The notes below the pieces were generated by a model, which did no database searches, was not told where the DNA came from, and was given only the letters and a program-made list of their open reading frames with translations. From Alphaproteobacteria bacterium (GTDB lineage: Bacteria; Pseudomonadota; Alphaproteobacteria; Micavibrionales; SZUA-601): 11,759 nucleotides of DNA. The stretch is taken from NCBI GenBank assembly GCA_028290805.1, contig JAQGJA010000113.1, positions 1 to 11,759 of the forward strand, in the 5' to 3' direction. Position numbers and translations under genes: made by a program. Positions within the stretch are counted from its first letter, which is position 1, and each line of letters opens with the position of its first letter. This document shows positions 1 through 5,698 of the stretch, in pieces.

Positions 1-783
1 ATCGCGTGGTTCGCACCCAAACACTACGATGTGGCTTTGCAACATGGGCGCCCGGTTTTTATATAGATTCCAAAACAGGTAAAAAGGCGGGTTTCAGCTA
101 TGAAATCGCCGAAGCGCTTGGCAAAAAAACTTGGCTTGAAAATCGAATGGACGGAAGAAAGCGGCTGGGGTGTTGCCGAGCAAGGGCTGCAGTCTAAACG
201 GTTTGATGCCATGTGCGCCCATGTCTGCATCGATGCAAGACGAACCAAGGCGGCTTATTATTCAATTCCTTTTCTGCACGAGCCTGTTTATTTAATGACT
301 CGCGCGGACGATCACCGCTATGATAATGATTTAAGCAAGGCTAATACGCCGGATACTAAAATGGTAATTTTACGTGGCAGTATTTTTGAATTTGCCGCAA
401 ATGATTACTTCCCGCAGGCCAAGACATTCGATGCAGGCGAATTAAATCCGGAATCGGATATATTCATGTCTATCCTTTCCAAAAAAGCCGATGTGACCTT
501 TAACACAGGTCTTTCCATTCAAAACTTTGATAAAGCAAATCCTGGACAAATTAAAAAGGTAGGCGATCCTGTCCGCTTTTGCAGCGGCGCTTTCATGTTG
601 CCCTTGGGAGATGACCGTTTGAAAAATCTTATCGATGGCGGAATGAACGAATTGATCGAAGACGGACAGGTCGAACGTATTATTGGCAAGTTCCTTGGCA
701 AGGATAACCCTTATTGGTATCCGCCATCTCCTCTAAATCCGCCTAAAAACGGGTTTCCGAAGCGTACAGTTATAAGCCAGTAA
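1..783 (+). pseudogene. Family-3 periplasmic solute-binding protein, 5'-partial and frameshifted
   Basis: This looks like the binding protein of an amino-acid-type ABC transporter (SBP_bac_3/PBPb fold), or a related periplasmic sensor. Reading starts in the frame of base 3, open at the window edge, so the N-terminus and any signal peptide are outside. It begins with the typical lobe-1 strand TLRCGFATWAPGFYI and continues to GFSYEIAEALGKK. At the A7 run (123-129) the family match moves to the next frame, continuing LGLKIEWTEESGWG, LQSKRFDAMCAH, then IDARRTKAAYYSIPF, whose Arg sits where the ligand carboxylate is usually bound. Lobe 2 and the C-terminal helices (DGQVERIIGKFLGKDNPYW) follow to TAA at 783. 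Removing one A gives about 259 continuous residues. The frameshift may be real decay or a homopolymer sequencing error; a caller would probably report only 100-783. The gene is AT-richer than the nuo genes. The ligand is unknown and no permease or ATPase gene is visible. The family is sure; whether the gene is functional is not. Confidence 0.82.
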
Positions 784-784
784 A

Positions 785-1465
785 TTATAATTTCATGTGA
801 AGCTGTTGTTCCGCTTTATCTTGCGTTGTGGGCAAAAGCGATTTTTTGGCCCGCTCAAAAAGCTGTTTCGTTCCTTTGTAAAAAGAATAGGCCATTTTCG
901 GCGCATAGCAAAATGCGGCGATTCCCAAGGCATAAGCGCCGATATCTTTGACATCAAGATTATCCATGAGAGAACCTTTTTTTATATCCAAAGCCTGATC
1001 GACTTCATGATAAACCAGTGCGCCAAAACCGACACCGTTACGTAAGTTTAGGTAATTGTTTTCTATAAATTTTGTGGCTTTGCTATTAGGAGCAATTAAG
1101 TTGGCAGCAATACGGAGGGGTTCCATAGCCATCGTGCCATATATGGCCGAGTATACCGGCGCACCGAAAAAGTCAGACCCTTGATATTTCAGGGGGTCTC
1201 TAACCGATGCAGGTAATGTATCAACATAGTCATGTACTTCTTTAATACCAAATATTGGCGTTACATTCTGAACGCTCTCCTCAAAAAAATAATAAAAATT
1301 CATCGCAGCTGCTGTGGGCATGATATTTTTGCCTATGGCTAACGCCGGACCATCCAAATCTTTAAAGGTATAATTCGGCATTAAAGGCACAAAGCCAATT
1401 TTGTCTTTTACCTTTCTGAAGGCGTTGTCCAAAGGACCTTCAAAATTTATATCTTCATTTGCCAT
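785..1465 (-). CDS. Hypothetical protein, 226 aa, leftward
   Basis: I do not recognise this protein. The start is set at the ATG at 1465 (MANEDINFEGPLDNAF) because an AAGGA Shine-Dalgarno lies 8 nt upstream on the minus strand. A longer reading from TTG at 1483 would place that ribosome-binding site inside the gene. The protein appears soluble, with a fairly hydrophobic stretch near residues 180-200 (IGAYALGIAAFCYAPKMAYS) and a basic C-terminus (KGTKQLFERAKKS). No signal peptide, metal motif or nucleotide-binding motif is evident; the YHEVDQ stretch is not an HExxH zinc site. G+C is about 37-40% in rows counted by eye, lower than in the nuo genes, which may mean transfer or a lineage-specific gene. 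Its stop is one nucleotide from the stop of the convergent solute-binding gene, and it is divergent from the DUF421 gene. The long open frame, good ribosome-binding site and protein-like composition support a real gene. Confidence 0.72.
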   Translation of the reverse strand: MANEDINFEGPLDNAFRKVKDKIGFVPLMPNYTFKDLDGPALAIGKNIMPTAAAMNFYYFFEESVQNVTPIFGIKEVHDYVDTLPASVRDPLKYQGSDFFGAPVYSAIYGTMAMEPLRIAANLIAPNSKATKFIENNYLNLRNGVGFGALVYHEVDQALDIKKGSLMDNLDVKDIGAYALGIAAFCYAPKMAYSFYKGTKQLFERAKKSLLPTTQDKAEQQLHMKL

Positions 1466-1529
1466 TTGAATATTCCTTATCAACGTTTATAATATAAAAT
1501 ACCAAGTTATGTGAAGGGAATCAAGCAAA
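1466..1529. promoter_or_regulatory. AT-rich divergent promoter region
   Basis: This 64-nt gap separates the leftward hypothetical gene from the rightward DUF421 gene. On the plus strand TTGAAT (1466-1471) is followed after 16 nt by a perfect TATAAT (1488-1493), a candidate promoter for the DUF421 gene. On the minus strand TTGATT (rc of 1519-1524) is followed after 17 nt by TATTTT (rc of 1496-1501), a weaker candidate for the hypothetical gene. A GAAGGGA sequence (1512-1518) is a plausible ribosome-binding site for the DUF421 start at 1530. The promoters were found by matching the consensus only. Confidence 0.45.
1474..1478 (-). promoter_or_regulatory. Ribosome-binding site that fixes the start of the leftward gene
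   Basis: On the minus strand AAGGA is followed by 8 nt and ATG at 1465. It lies downstream of the alternative TTG start at 1483, so it favours the shorter 226-aa protein. Confidence 0.6.
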
Positions 1530-2016
1530 ATGAACATCGACTGGGCAGACCTGTTCAAATTCGACATTCCTTTCATGGAAACGATCATCCGGGGCACGAT
1601 CGTCTATTTCGCCCTGCTTGTCCCTGATGCGCCTGAACAAGCGCGGCGCAGGGGATGTGGGGTTGTCCGACATGCTGGTCGTCGTGCTTTTGGCCGATGC
1701 GATCCAGAATGCCATGGCGGGGGAATATAACTCGATCAGTAACGGAATCTTGCTGATTTCGACCATTCTCTTTTGGGATTTTGCTATTAACTGGGCCTCT
1801 TACCGGATGGAGTGGCTGCAAAAACTTTTGTCGCCGTCCCAGGTCTGTATCGTGCGCAGCGGGGTGATGCTTCGGCGCAATATGCGGTCGGAGATGATCA
1901 CCAAGGACGAGTTGATGGAACAACTGCGCCTGCAGGGCATAGAAGACATCGCCCAAGTCAAAACCGCCGCCATGGAGTCAAGTGGCAAGATCAGTGTGGT
2001 TAAATATAAAGACTGA
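1530..2016 (+). pseudogene. DUF421 (YetF/YcaP-type) membrane protein, frameshifted
   Basis: The N-terminal part runs from ATG at 1530 (MNIDWADLFKFDIPFMETII, then RGTIVYFALL) in one frame. The rest lies in the next frame from about 1618 (SLMRLNKRGAGDVGLSDMLV) to TGA at 2016. Joined, it would be about 161 aa with the usual DUF421 layout: a first membrane helix, the conserved LSDMLVVVLLADAIQNAMAG segment as second helix, a third helix (NGILLISTILFWDFAINWAS), and the soluble C-terminal domain with SGVMLRRNMRSEMITKDEL and LRLQGIEDIAQVKTAAMESS. The shift falls between about 1612 and 1625; the ORF span is 487 nt, one base more than a multiple of three. Either one base was gained or two were lost, and there is no long homopolymer to blame. 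The biochemical role of these inner-membrane proteins is not well defined. G+C matches the nuo genes, unlike the two genes to the left. Family assignment is strong; whether the break is real cannot be told from one sequence. Confidence 0.82.
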
Positions 2017-2025
2017 GGGCATCCC

Positions 2026-2060
2026 ATTTCGGCCCCAAAGAGGCTTATCAAGGCCGAAAT
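2026..2060. repeat. 9-bp perfect inverted repeat upstream of nuoH
   Basis: ATTTCGGCC (2026-2034) and GGCCGAAAT (2052-2060) are exact reverse complements separated by 17 nt. The hairpin sits just after the DUF421 stop. No T-run follows it directly; the nearest pyrimidine-rich stretch is about 20 nt away (2080-2095), so it is not a classical intrinsic terminator. The right arm lies between the proposed -35 and -10 boxes, so an operator role is also possible. Confidence 0.5.
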
Positions 2061-2073
2061 AAGGCGCTATATT
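2045..2073 (+). promoter_or_regulatory. Candidate sigma70-type promoter for nuoH-nuoI
   Basis: TTATCA (2045-2050, 4/6 to the -35 consensus), a 17-nt spacer and TATATT (2068-2073, 5/6 to the -10 consensus) would start transcription near 2080, about 40 nt before the nuoH ATG. Such a promoter would make nuoH and the genes behind it independent of whatever lies upstream. It was found by consensus match only. Confidence 0.45.
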
Positions 2074-2118
2074 CCCTAAATCTCTTTCTTTTTCCCCGTG
2101 GTTTCACAGGCCTTTATA

Positions 2119-3153
2119 ATGACTGAATTTTGGACAGATTACCTTTTCCCCCTGTTCATTATTCTTGGCAAAATCCTGCTGATTGCCGTGCCCCTCATTC
2201 TGGCCATGGCGTATCTGACTTATGCCGAGCGTAAAGTGCTGGCCGCGATGCAGTTGCGCCAGGGGCCGATGACGGTGGGGCCGTTCGGCCTGCTCCAGCC
2301 CATTGCAGACGGGATCAAGCTGTTGAGCAAAGAGACAATTATTCCCTCAGGCGCCAATAAAATGCTTTTTCTTTTGGCACCGATGCTGACCTTTTCCATG
2401 GCGCTGGTGGCCTGGGCGGTGATTCCCTTTGCACCAGGCTGGGTTCTGGCCGATATCAATGTCGGGGTTTTGTACCTGTTCGCGATTTCCTCGCTGGGCG
2501 TTTACGGCATTCTTATGGCCGGCTGGGCCTCCAATTCGCGCTATGCGTTCCTGGGTGGGCTGCGCTCGGCGGCACAGATGGTGTCGTACGAAGTCTCGAT
2601 CGGCCTGGTCATCATCTGTGTCATTCTGTGCGTCGGCAGTTTCCGCCTGACCGATATCGTGGAGATGCACCGGCCCTGGTGGATGACCATTTTGCTTTTC
2701 CCCATGCTGATCATCTTTTTCATTTCGGCCCTGGCCGAGACGAACCGTTCCCCATTCGACCTGCCCGAGGGCGAGTCCGAGATTGTCGGCGGCTATAACG
2801 TGGAATATTCCTCGATGACTTTTGCCCTGTTTTTCCTGGGCGAATATATGAACATGATCCTGATGTCGGCCATGGCCACGATTTTGTTCCTGGGCGGCTG
2901 GAACCCGCCTTTCGGCCTGGAATGGGCGGGGTGGAACTGGTTGCATCCTTTTGTCTGGTTTGTGCTGAAAATCTGTCTGGTGCTGTTCTGTTTCATTTGG
3001 TCACGGGGCACTTTGCCGCGCTTCCGCTATGACCAGTTGATGCGTCTGGGCTGGAAGATCTTTCTGCCGTTTTCGGTTTTCTATGTTGTTTTTATCGCCG
3101 GTATCCTGCTTTATACCGGTAACCTGCCAAATATCGCCGATGGGGTGAAATAA
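2119..3153 (+). CDS. nuoH: NADH-quinone oxidoreductase subunit H
   Basis: NuoH (ND1 homologue) is the membrane subunit that builds much of the quinone chamber and links the peripheral arm to the proton channels. The ATG at 2119 is chosen (344 aa, MTEFWTDYLFPLFIILGKIL); a GTG seven codons upstream at 2098 has no ribosome-binding site, while CAGG precedes the ATG. Family signatures are present: YAERKVLAAMQLRQGPMTVG then FGLLQPIADGIKLLSKE (about 35-72), WASNSRYAFLGGLRSAAQMV (136-155) and the acidic loop AETNRSPFDLPEGESEIVGG with YNVEY (206-230), known to affect quinone reduction. About eight hydrophobic segments are visible. It overlaps nuoI by one base (TAATG). The preceding gene is not nuoG but a broken DUF421 gene, so the cluster is split or rearranged on this side. 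Confidence 0.98.
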   Translation: MTEFWTDYLFPLFIILGKILLIAVPLILAMAYLTYAERKVLAAMQLRQGPMTVGPFGLLQPIADGIKLLSKETIIPSGANKMLFLLAPMLTFSMALVAWAVIPFAPGWVLADINVGVLYLFAISSLGVYGILMAGWASNSRYAFLGGLRSAAQMVSYEVSIGLVIICVILCVGSFRLTDIVEMHRPWWMTILLFPMLIIFFISALAETNRSPFDLPEGESEIVGGYNVEYSSMTFALFFLGEYMNMILMSAMATILFLGGWNPPFGLEWAGWNWLHPFVWFVLKICLVLFCFIWSRGTLPRFRYDQLMRLGWKIFLPFSVFYVVFIAGILLYTGNLPNIADGVK

Positions 3154-3635
3154 TGTTCGTCCGCGCCGCCCGCCAGTTCCTGTTGCTTGAACTCATCAAA
3201 GGGTTCTACATGACCTTTAAATACATGTTCAAGCCGCGTGTCACCATCAACTACCCCTTTGAAAAAACGCCGCTTTCGCCCCGTTTCCGGGGCGAGCACG
3301 CCTTGCGCCGCTATGCCAATGGCGAAGAACGCTGTATCGCCTGTAAATTATGCGAGGCGGTCTGTCCCGCTTTGGCCATCACCATCGAATCCGAACCGCG
3401 CGAAGACGGCTCGCGCCGCACCACGCGTTACGACATCGACATGACCAAATGCATCTATTGCGGCTTGTGCCAGGAAGCCTGTCCCGTCGATGCGGTCGTA
3501 CAGGGGCCGAACCTGGAATTCTCGACCGAAACGCGCGAGGAATTGTATTACAACAAGGACAAATTGCTGGCCAATGGCGACAGATGGGAAGCGCAGTTGC
3601 AGCAGAATATCATGACGGACGGGCCGTATAGATAA
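3153..3635 (+). CDS. nuoI: NADH-quinone oxidoreductase subunit I, 2x[4Fe-4S]
   Basis: NuoI (TYKY homologue) carries clusters N6a and N6b, passing electrons from the peripheral arm towards N2 and the quinone site. The 160-aa product has two ferredoxin motifs, CIACKLCEAVCP (Cys 61, 64, 67, 71) and CIYCGLCQEACP (Cys 100, 103, 106, 110). Flanking stretches are typical of the alphaproteobacterial/mitochondrial type: YMFKPRVTINYPFEK, LSPRFRGEHALRRY, EDGSRRTTRYDIDMTKC and TREELYYNKDKLLANGDRWE. The amphipathic N-terminus (residues 1-30) fits membrane-surface anchoring. The length is usual for this group; the E. coli protein is longer. The start overlaps the nuoH stop by one base, so the two are probably translationally coupled. 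In a standard cluster nuoJ would follow, but here an unrelated AT-rich gene comes next. Confidence 0.98.
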   Translation: MFVRAARQFLLLELIKGFYMTFKYMFKPRVTINYPFEKTPLSPRFRGEHALRRYANGEERCIACKLCEAVCPALAITIESEPREDGSRRTTRYDIDMTKCIYCGLCQEACPVDAVVQGPNLEFSTETREELYYNKDKLLANGDRWEAQLQQNIMTDGPYR

Positions 3636-3643
3636 GGTTTAGT

Positions 3644-4291
3644 ATGAAAATTAACGAATTAAAAACTCAATTAGTTAATGCAAAATTGTATCCAATTTTT
3701 GTACATATGGAATTCGATGAAGATAGTTCAAACCAAATTGTTTTTGATGGAGACTTTAATGGATATATCGCAGCCCTTAAGGTCTTAGATGTGAAAGCTG
3801 TTTTTATAGCAGCAAATACTCTTGAAGAAGAGAATTTTATAATTGACTCAAATAGCGATTCCGTAGAAGAAGATTCAAATGAATTAGACCTTTGTAATAT
3901 ACAACCCAAATTAAAAAAATTTAAAGACAAAATCGGTCAGGCAGGAATTTTTAAGTTATTTTCATCCCTTTCAAACGAAGGCTTAATTTTTTTTATTAAA
4001 TCTGAATGGTGGGCAGAATATGTTGAATGCTTCATAGACGCAGTTGAAACCTACGAAAATCAAAACGATGATATTTCTAAAAAATTACAGGAAGATAAAG
4101 AGAAAAAAAATAAAACCTTAGTCAGTGCATTGCATAATCTTTTAGAAGATAAATATTTTCGTAGTTTAACGACTCAAAGAGCAATGAATGCTTATGCACA
4201 TGAGAAAATCTCTAATTTAAATTTATATGACCCAAAAGCATTAAAGTTAGAGATACAAAAATTATATGATAAAATCCGTATGTACTCATGA
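3644..4291 (+). CDS. AT-rich hypothetical protein, 215 aa, within the nuo cluster
   Basis: I do not recognise this protein. It starts at ATG 3644, 8 nt after the nuoI stop, with AAGG overlapping that stop and 6 nt before the ATG. It ends in TGA that overlaps the queH ATG by 4 nt (ATGA). The product looks cytosolic and acidic to mixed charge: an N-terminal alpha/beta-like part (GDFNGYIAALKVLDVKAVFI near 36-55), an acidic linker (NSDSVEEDSNELDL near 69-82), then helical, Lys/Glu-rich sequence (ISKKLQEDKEKKNK near 144-157) that could form a coiled coil. No signal peptide or membrane helix is seen. G+C is about 25-30% in rows counted by eye, against 55-57% in neighbouring nuo genes, with AAA/AAT/TTA-rich codons, so recent horizontal origin is likely. 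The intact frame and tight junctions on both sides argue for an expressed gene. No function can be given. Confidence 0.75.
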   Translation: MKINELKTQLVNAKLYPIFVHMEFDEDSSNQIVFDGDFNGYIAALKVLDVKAVFIAANTLEEENFIIDSNSDSVEEDSNELDLCNIQPKLKKFKDKIGQAGIFKLFSSLSNEGLIFFIKSEWWAEYVECFIDAVETYENQNDDISKKLQEDKEKKNKTLVSALHNLLEDKYFRSLTTQRAMNAYAHEKISNLNLYDPKALKLEIQKLYDKIRMYS

Positions 4292-4965
4292 CCTACACCT
4301 CCCCAACCCTCGACTCCCGCATCCATATTCCCATCCCCGAAGGGGGAGAGAAGGTGTTACTGCATTCCTGTTGCGCGCCGTGCAGCGGGGAGGTGATGGA
4401 GGCGATGGTGAAATCGGGGCTGAATATCACCATCTATTTCTACAATCCCAATATCCACCCCAAAAAAGAATACGAAATCCGCAAGGAAGAAAATATCCGC
4501 TTTGCCGAGAAAATGGGCATTCCCATCATTGACGCCGATTACGACACGGAAAACTGGTTCGCGCGGGTCAAGGGGATGGAGATGGAACCCGAACGCGGCA
4601 TACGCTGCACCGAATGTTTCGACATGCGTTTCGAACGCACCGCCCTTTATGCACATGAGCACGGGTTCAAGACGTTTGTCTCATGCCTGGGCATCTCGCG
4701 CTGGAAAGACATGGAGCAGATCAATGGCTGCGGCCACCGCGCTGCGGCGCGCTATCCGGATGTGAAATACTGGGATTACAACTGGCGCAAAGGCGGCGGC
4801 GGTGCCCGCATGATCGAAATTTCCAAGCGCGAGGAATTCTATCAACAGGAATATTGCGGCTGCATCTATTCCCTGCGCGACACCAATGCCTGGCGCACCT
4901 CGCAAAGCCGCGAGAAGATTAAGTTGGGTGAGAAGTATTATAAGATTGATGGGGCGAAGGAATAG
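4288..4965 (+). CDS. queH: Epoxyqueuosine reductase QueH
   Basis: QueH (DUF208 family) reduces epoxyqueuosine in tRNA to queuosine, the last step of queuosine formation at wobble position 34 of tRNAs for Asp, Asn, His and Tyr. It is the non-orthologous alternative to cobalamin-dependent QueG and binds an Fe-S cluster. The 225-aa product shows the adjacent cysteine motif LLHSCCAPCSGEV (Cys 28, 29, 32), FYNPNIHPKKEYEIRKEENI (51-70), the RCTEC pair (Cys 107, 110) inside GIRCTECFDMRFERTALYA, FVSCLGISRWKDMEQINGCG (130-149) and a C-terminal CGC (Cys 190, 192). ATG 4288 is the only reasonable start; it overlaps the preceding gene's stop and has no clear ribosome-binding site of its own, so translation is probably coupled. 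Unlike the upstream ORF its G+C is like the nuo genes. Queuosine has no known direct role in complex I, so the position may be incidental. Confidence 0.95.
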   Translation: MTYTSPTLDSRIHIPIPEGGEKVLLHSCCAPCSGEVMEAMVKSGLNITIYFYNPNIHPKKEYEIRKEENIRFAEKMGIPIIDADYDTENWFARVKGMEMEPERGIRCTECFDMRFERTALYAHEHGFKTFVSCLGISRWKDMEQINGCGHRAAARYPDVKYWDYNWRKGGGGARMIEISKREEFYQQEYCGCIYSLRDTNAWRTSQSREKIKLGEKYYKIDGAKE

Positions 4966-4966
4966 T

Positions 4967-5551
4967 TTACTGCTTCGGCATCGGGTGGTTTCCGGCCAGC
5001 TTGTAATAGGGCAGGGTGACCAGGTCGCCAGCATTGATATTTAATAAAGCTATATGTTCCATCAGGCGGGCATTTGTTTTGGCCGCTGCCTCACGGGTTG
5101 CATATTGGATTTGTACTTCCATATAGGCTTTTCCGTTATCAAATACGTCAAGACAGGCGCGAATATTTTCATCGCCGGGACTTTTAAAGATTTGACGGTT
5201 TTTATGTACGGTGTAATGCGGTGGACCAAGATCATTTTTGATTTTGCTGAAAGCCTGGTCGGATAATACTGTGACCTCTACCTGCGATGCCTGGATGAAG
5301 TCTATCAGAGATGCCTTGCGGCATTCCTGGATATAGCTGTTCAATCCGCAGCTTTTTCCCCGATGGTACAGAGCAAGATCATTTTCGCGAAGCTTGATAA
5401 GGGCCGGAGCGCTTTGGCATGCCGTTTCGGCCTCGTAGATATAATCGGTTTCCACCGCTTTGCCCGAATAGGGATAAAGCGACACTTTGGCCAGCTGTTC
5501 GACAGTTTGACCGTAATCGGTAATGAGGGTTTTAAAGCTGCTTTTGTACAT
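4967..5551 (-). CDS. Hypothetical protein, 194 aa, antisense within the nuo cluster
   Basis: I do not recognise this protein. It runs leftward between queH and nuoJ, against the direction of the nuo genes. The only in-frame ATG is at 5551 (MYKSSFKTLITDYGQTVEQL). No Shine-Dalgarno is seen there, and the frame stays open upstream to a stop near 5615 with no better start, so the N-terminus is uncertain or lost. The product is mixed alpha/beta in appearance, with cysteines near residues 44, 68, 77 and 133 (for example YHRGKSCGLNSYIQECRKAS), which could suit a secreted protein, but no convincing signal peptide is seen. G+C is about 40-45%, between the AT-rich ORF and the nuo genes. Its stop is one nucleotide from the queH stop. 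The opposite-strand open frame is a weaker candidate because nuoJ-like sequence begins only at 5699. Confidence 0.62.
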   Translation of the reverse strand: MYKSSFKTLITDYGQTVEQLAKVSLYPYSGKAVETDYIYEAETACQSAPALIKLRENDLALYHRGKSCGLNSYIQECRKASLIDFIQASQVEVTVLSDQAFSKIKNDLGPPHYTVHKNRQIFKSPGDENIRACLDVFDNGKAYMEVQIQYATREAAAKTNARLMEHIALLNINAGDLVTLPYYKLAGNHPMPKQ

Positions 5552-5559
5552 GCGGCTAT

Positions 5560-5588
5560 ATTTACATACATTGAAAGTAAATGTAAAT
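5560..5588. repeat. 8-bp perfect inverted repeat between divergent genes
   Basis: ATTTACAT (5560-5567) and ATGTAAAT (5581-5588) are exact reverse complements with a 13-nt spacer, in an AT-rich stretch just upstream of the leftward gene. The centre-to-centre distance of 21 bp is about two helical turns, which would suit a dimeric regulator. Chance is possible in AT-rich sequence. Confidence 0.4.
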
Positions 5589-5630
5589 CCAAAATTGTAG
5601 AAATATACAGAGGCCTAAGGACGCGAGTAC

Positions 5631-5658
5631 TTGCCAGCATCCGCCAAACCGCTATGCT
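5631..5658 (+). promoter_or_regulatory. Candidate promoter for nuoJ-N
   Basis: TTGCCA (5631-5636, 5/6 to the -35 consensus), a 16-nt spacer and TATGCT (5653-5658, 4/6 to the -10 consensus) would start transcription about 30-35 nt before the nuoJ ATG. A promoter is expected here because the leftward gene separates nuoJ from queH. Consensus match only. Confidence 0.4.
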
Positions 5659-5682
5659 AAGGCCGTCTTTCTTAACGGCTTT
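5659..5682 (+). other. Hairpin in the nuoJ leader
   Basis: AAGGCCGT (5659-5666) pairs with ACGGCTTT (5675-5682) with one G-U wobble across an 8-nt loop, followed by TGCCTTTTG. It lies 16 nt before the nuoJ start. It resembles a weak terminator or attenuator for read-through from the left, or a leader structure affecting nuoJ translation. The T-run is short and interrupted, so a strong terminator is unlikely. Confidence 0.4.
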
Positions 5683-5698
5683 GCCTTTTGAGTCCTTC

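Noticed and set aside
1466..1483. TTG start at 1483 for the leftward hypothetical gene
   Set aside because: The ribosome-binding site lies downstream of this TTG and 8 nt before ATG 1465.
2098..2118. GTG start at 2098 for nuoH
   Set aside because: It is preceded only by a pyrimidine-rich stretch without a ribosome-binding site; NuoH proteins normally begin close to the ATG at 2119.
2347..2946. Leftward 199-aa frame opposite nuoH
   Set aside because: Same shadow composition (His/Gln/Arg-rich), inside the conserved nuoH coding region.
5363..5698. Upstream extension of nuoJ giving a 318-aa protein
   Set aside because: The extra 112 residues are the reverse of the leftward gene and lack NuoJ character; family-like sequence starts at ATG 5699.
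3636..5698. Interruption of the nuo cluster as an insertion sequence, integron or other transposable element
   Set aside because: No transposase or integrase gene, terminal inverted repeats, target duplication or attachment site could be seen at the borders.
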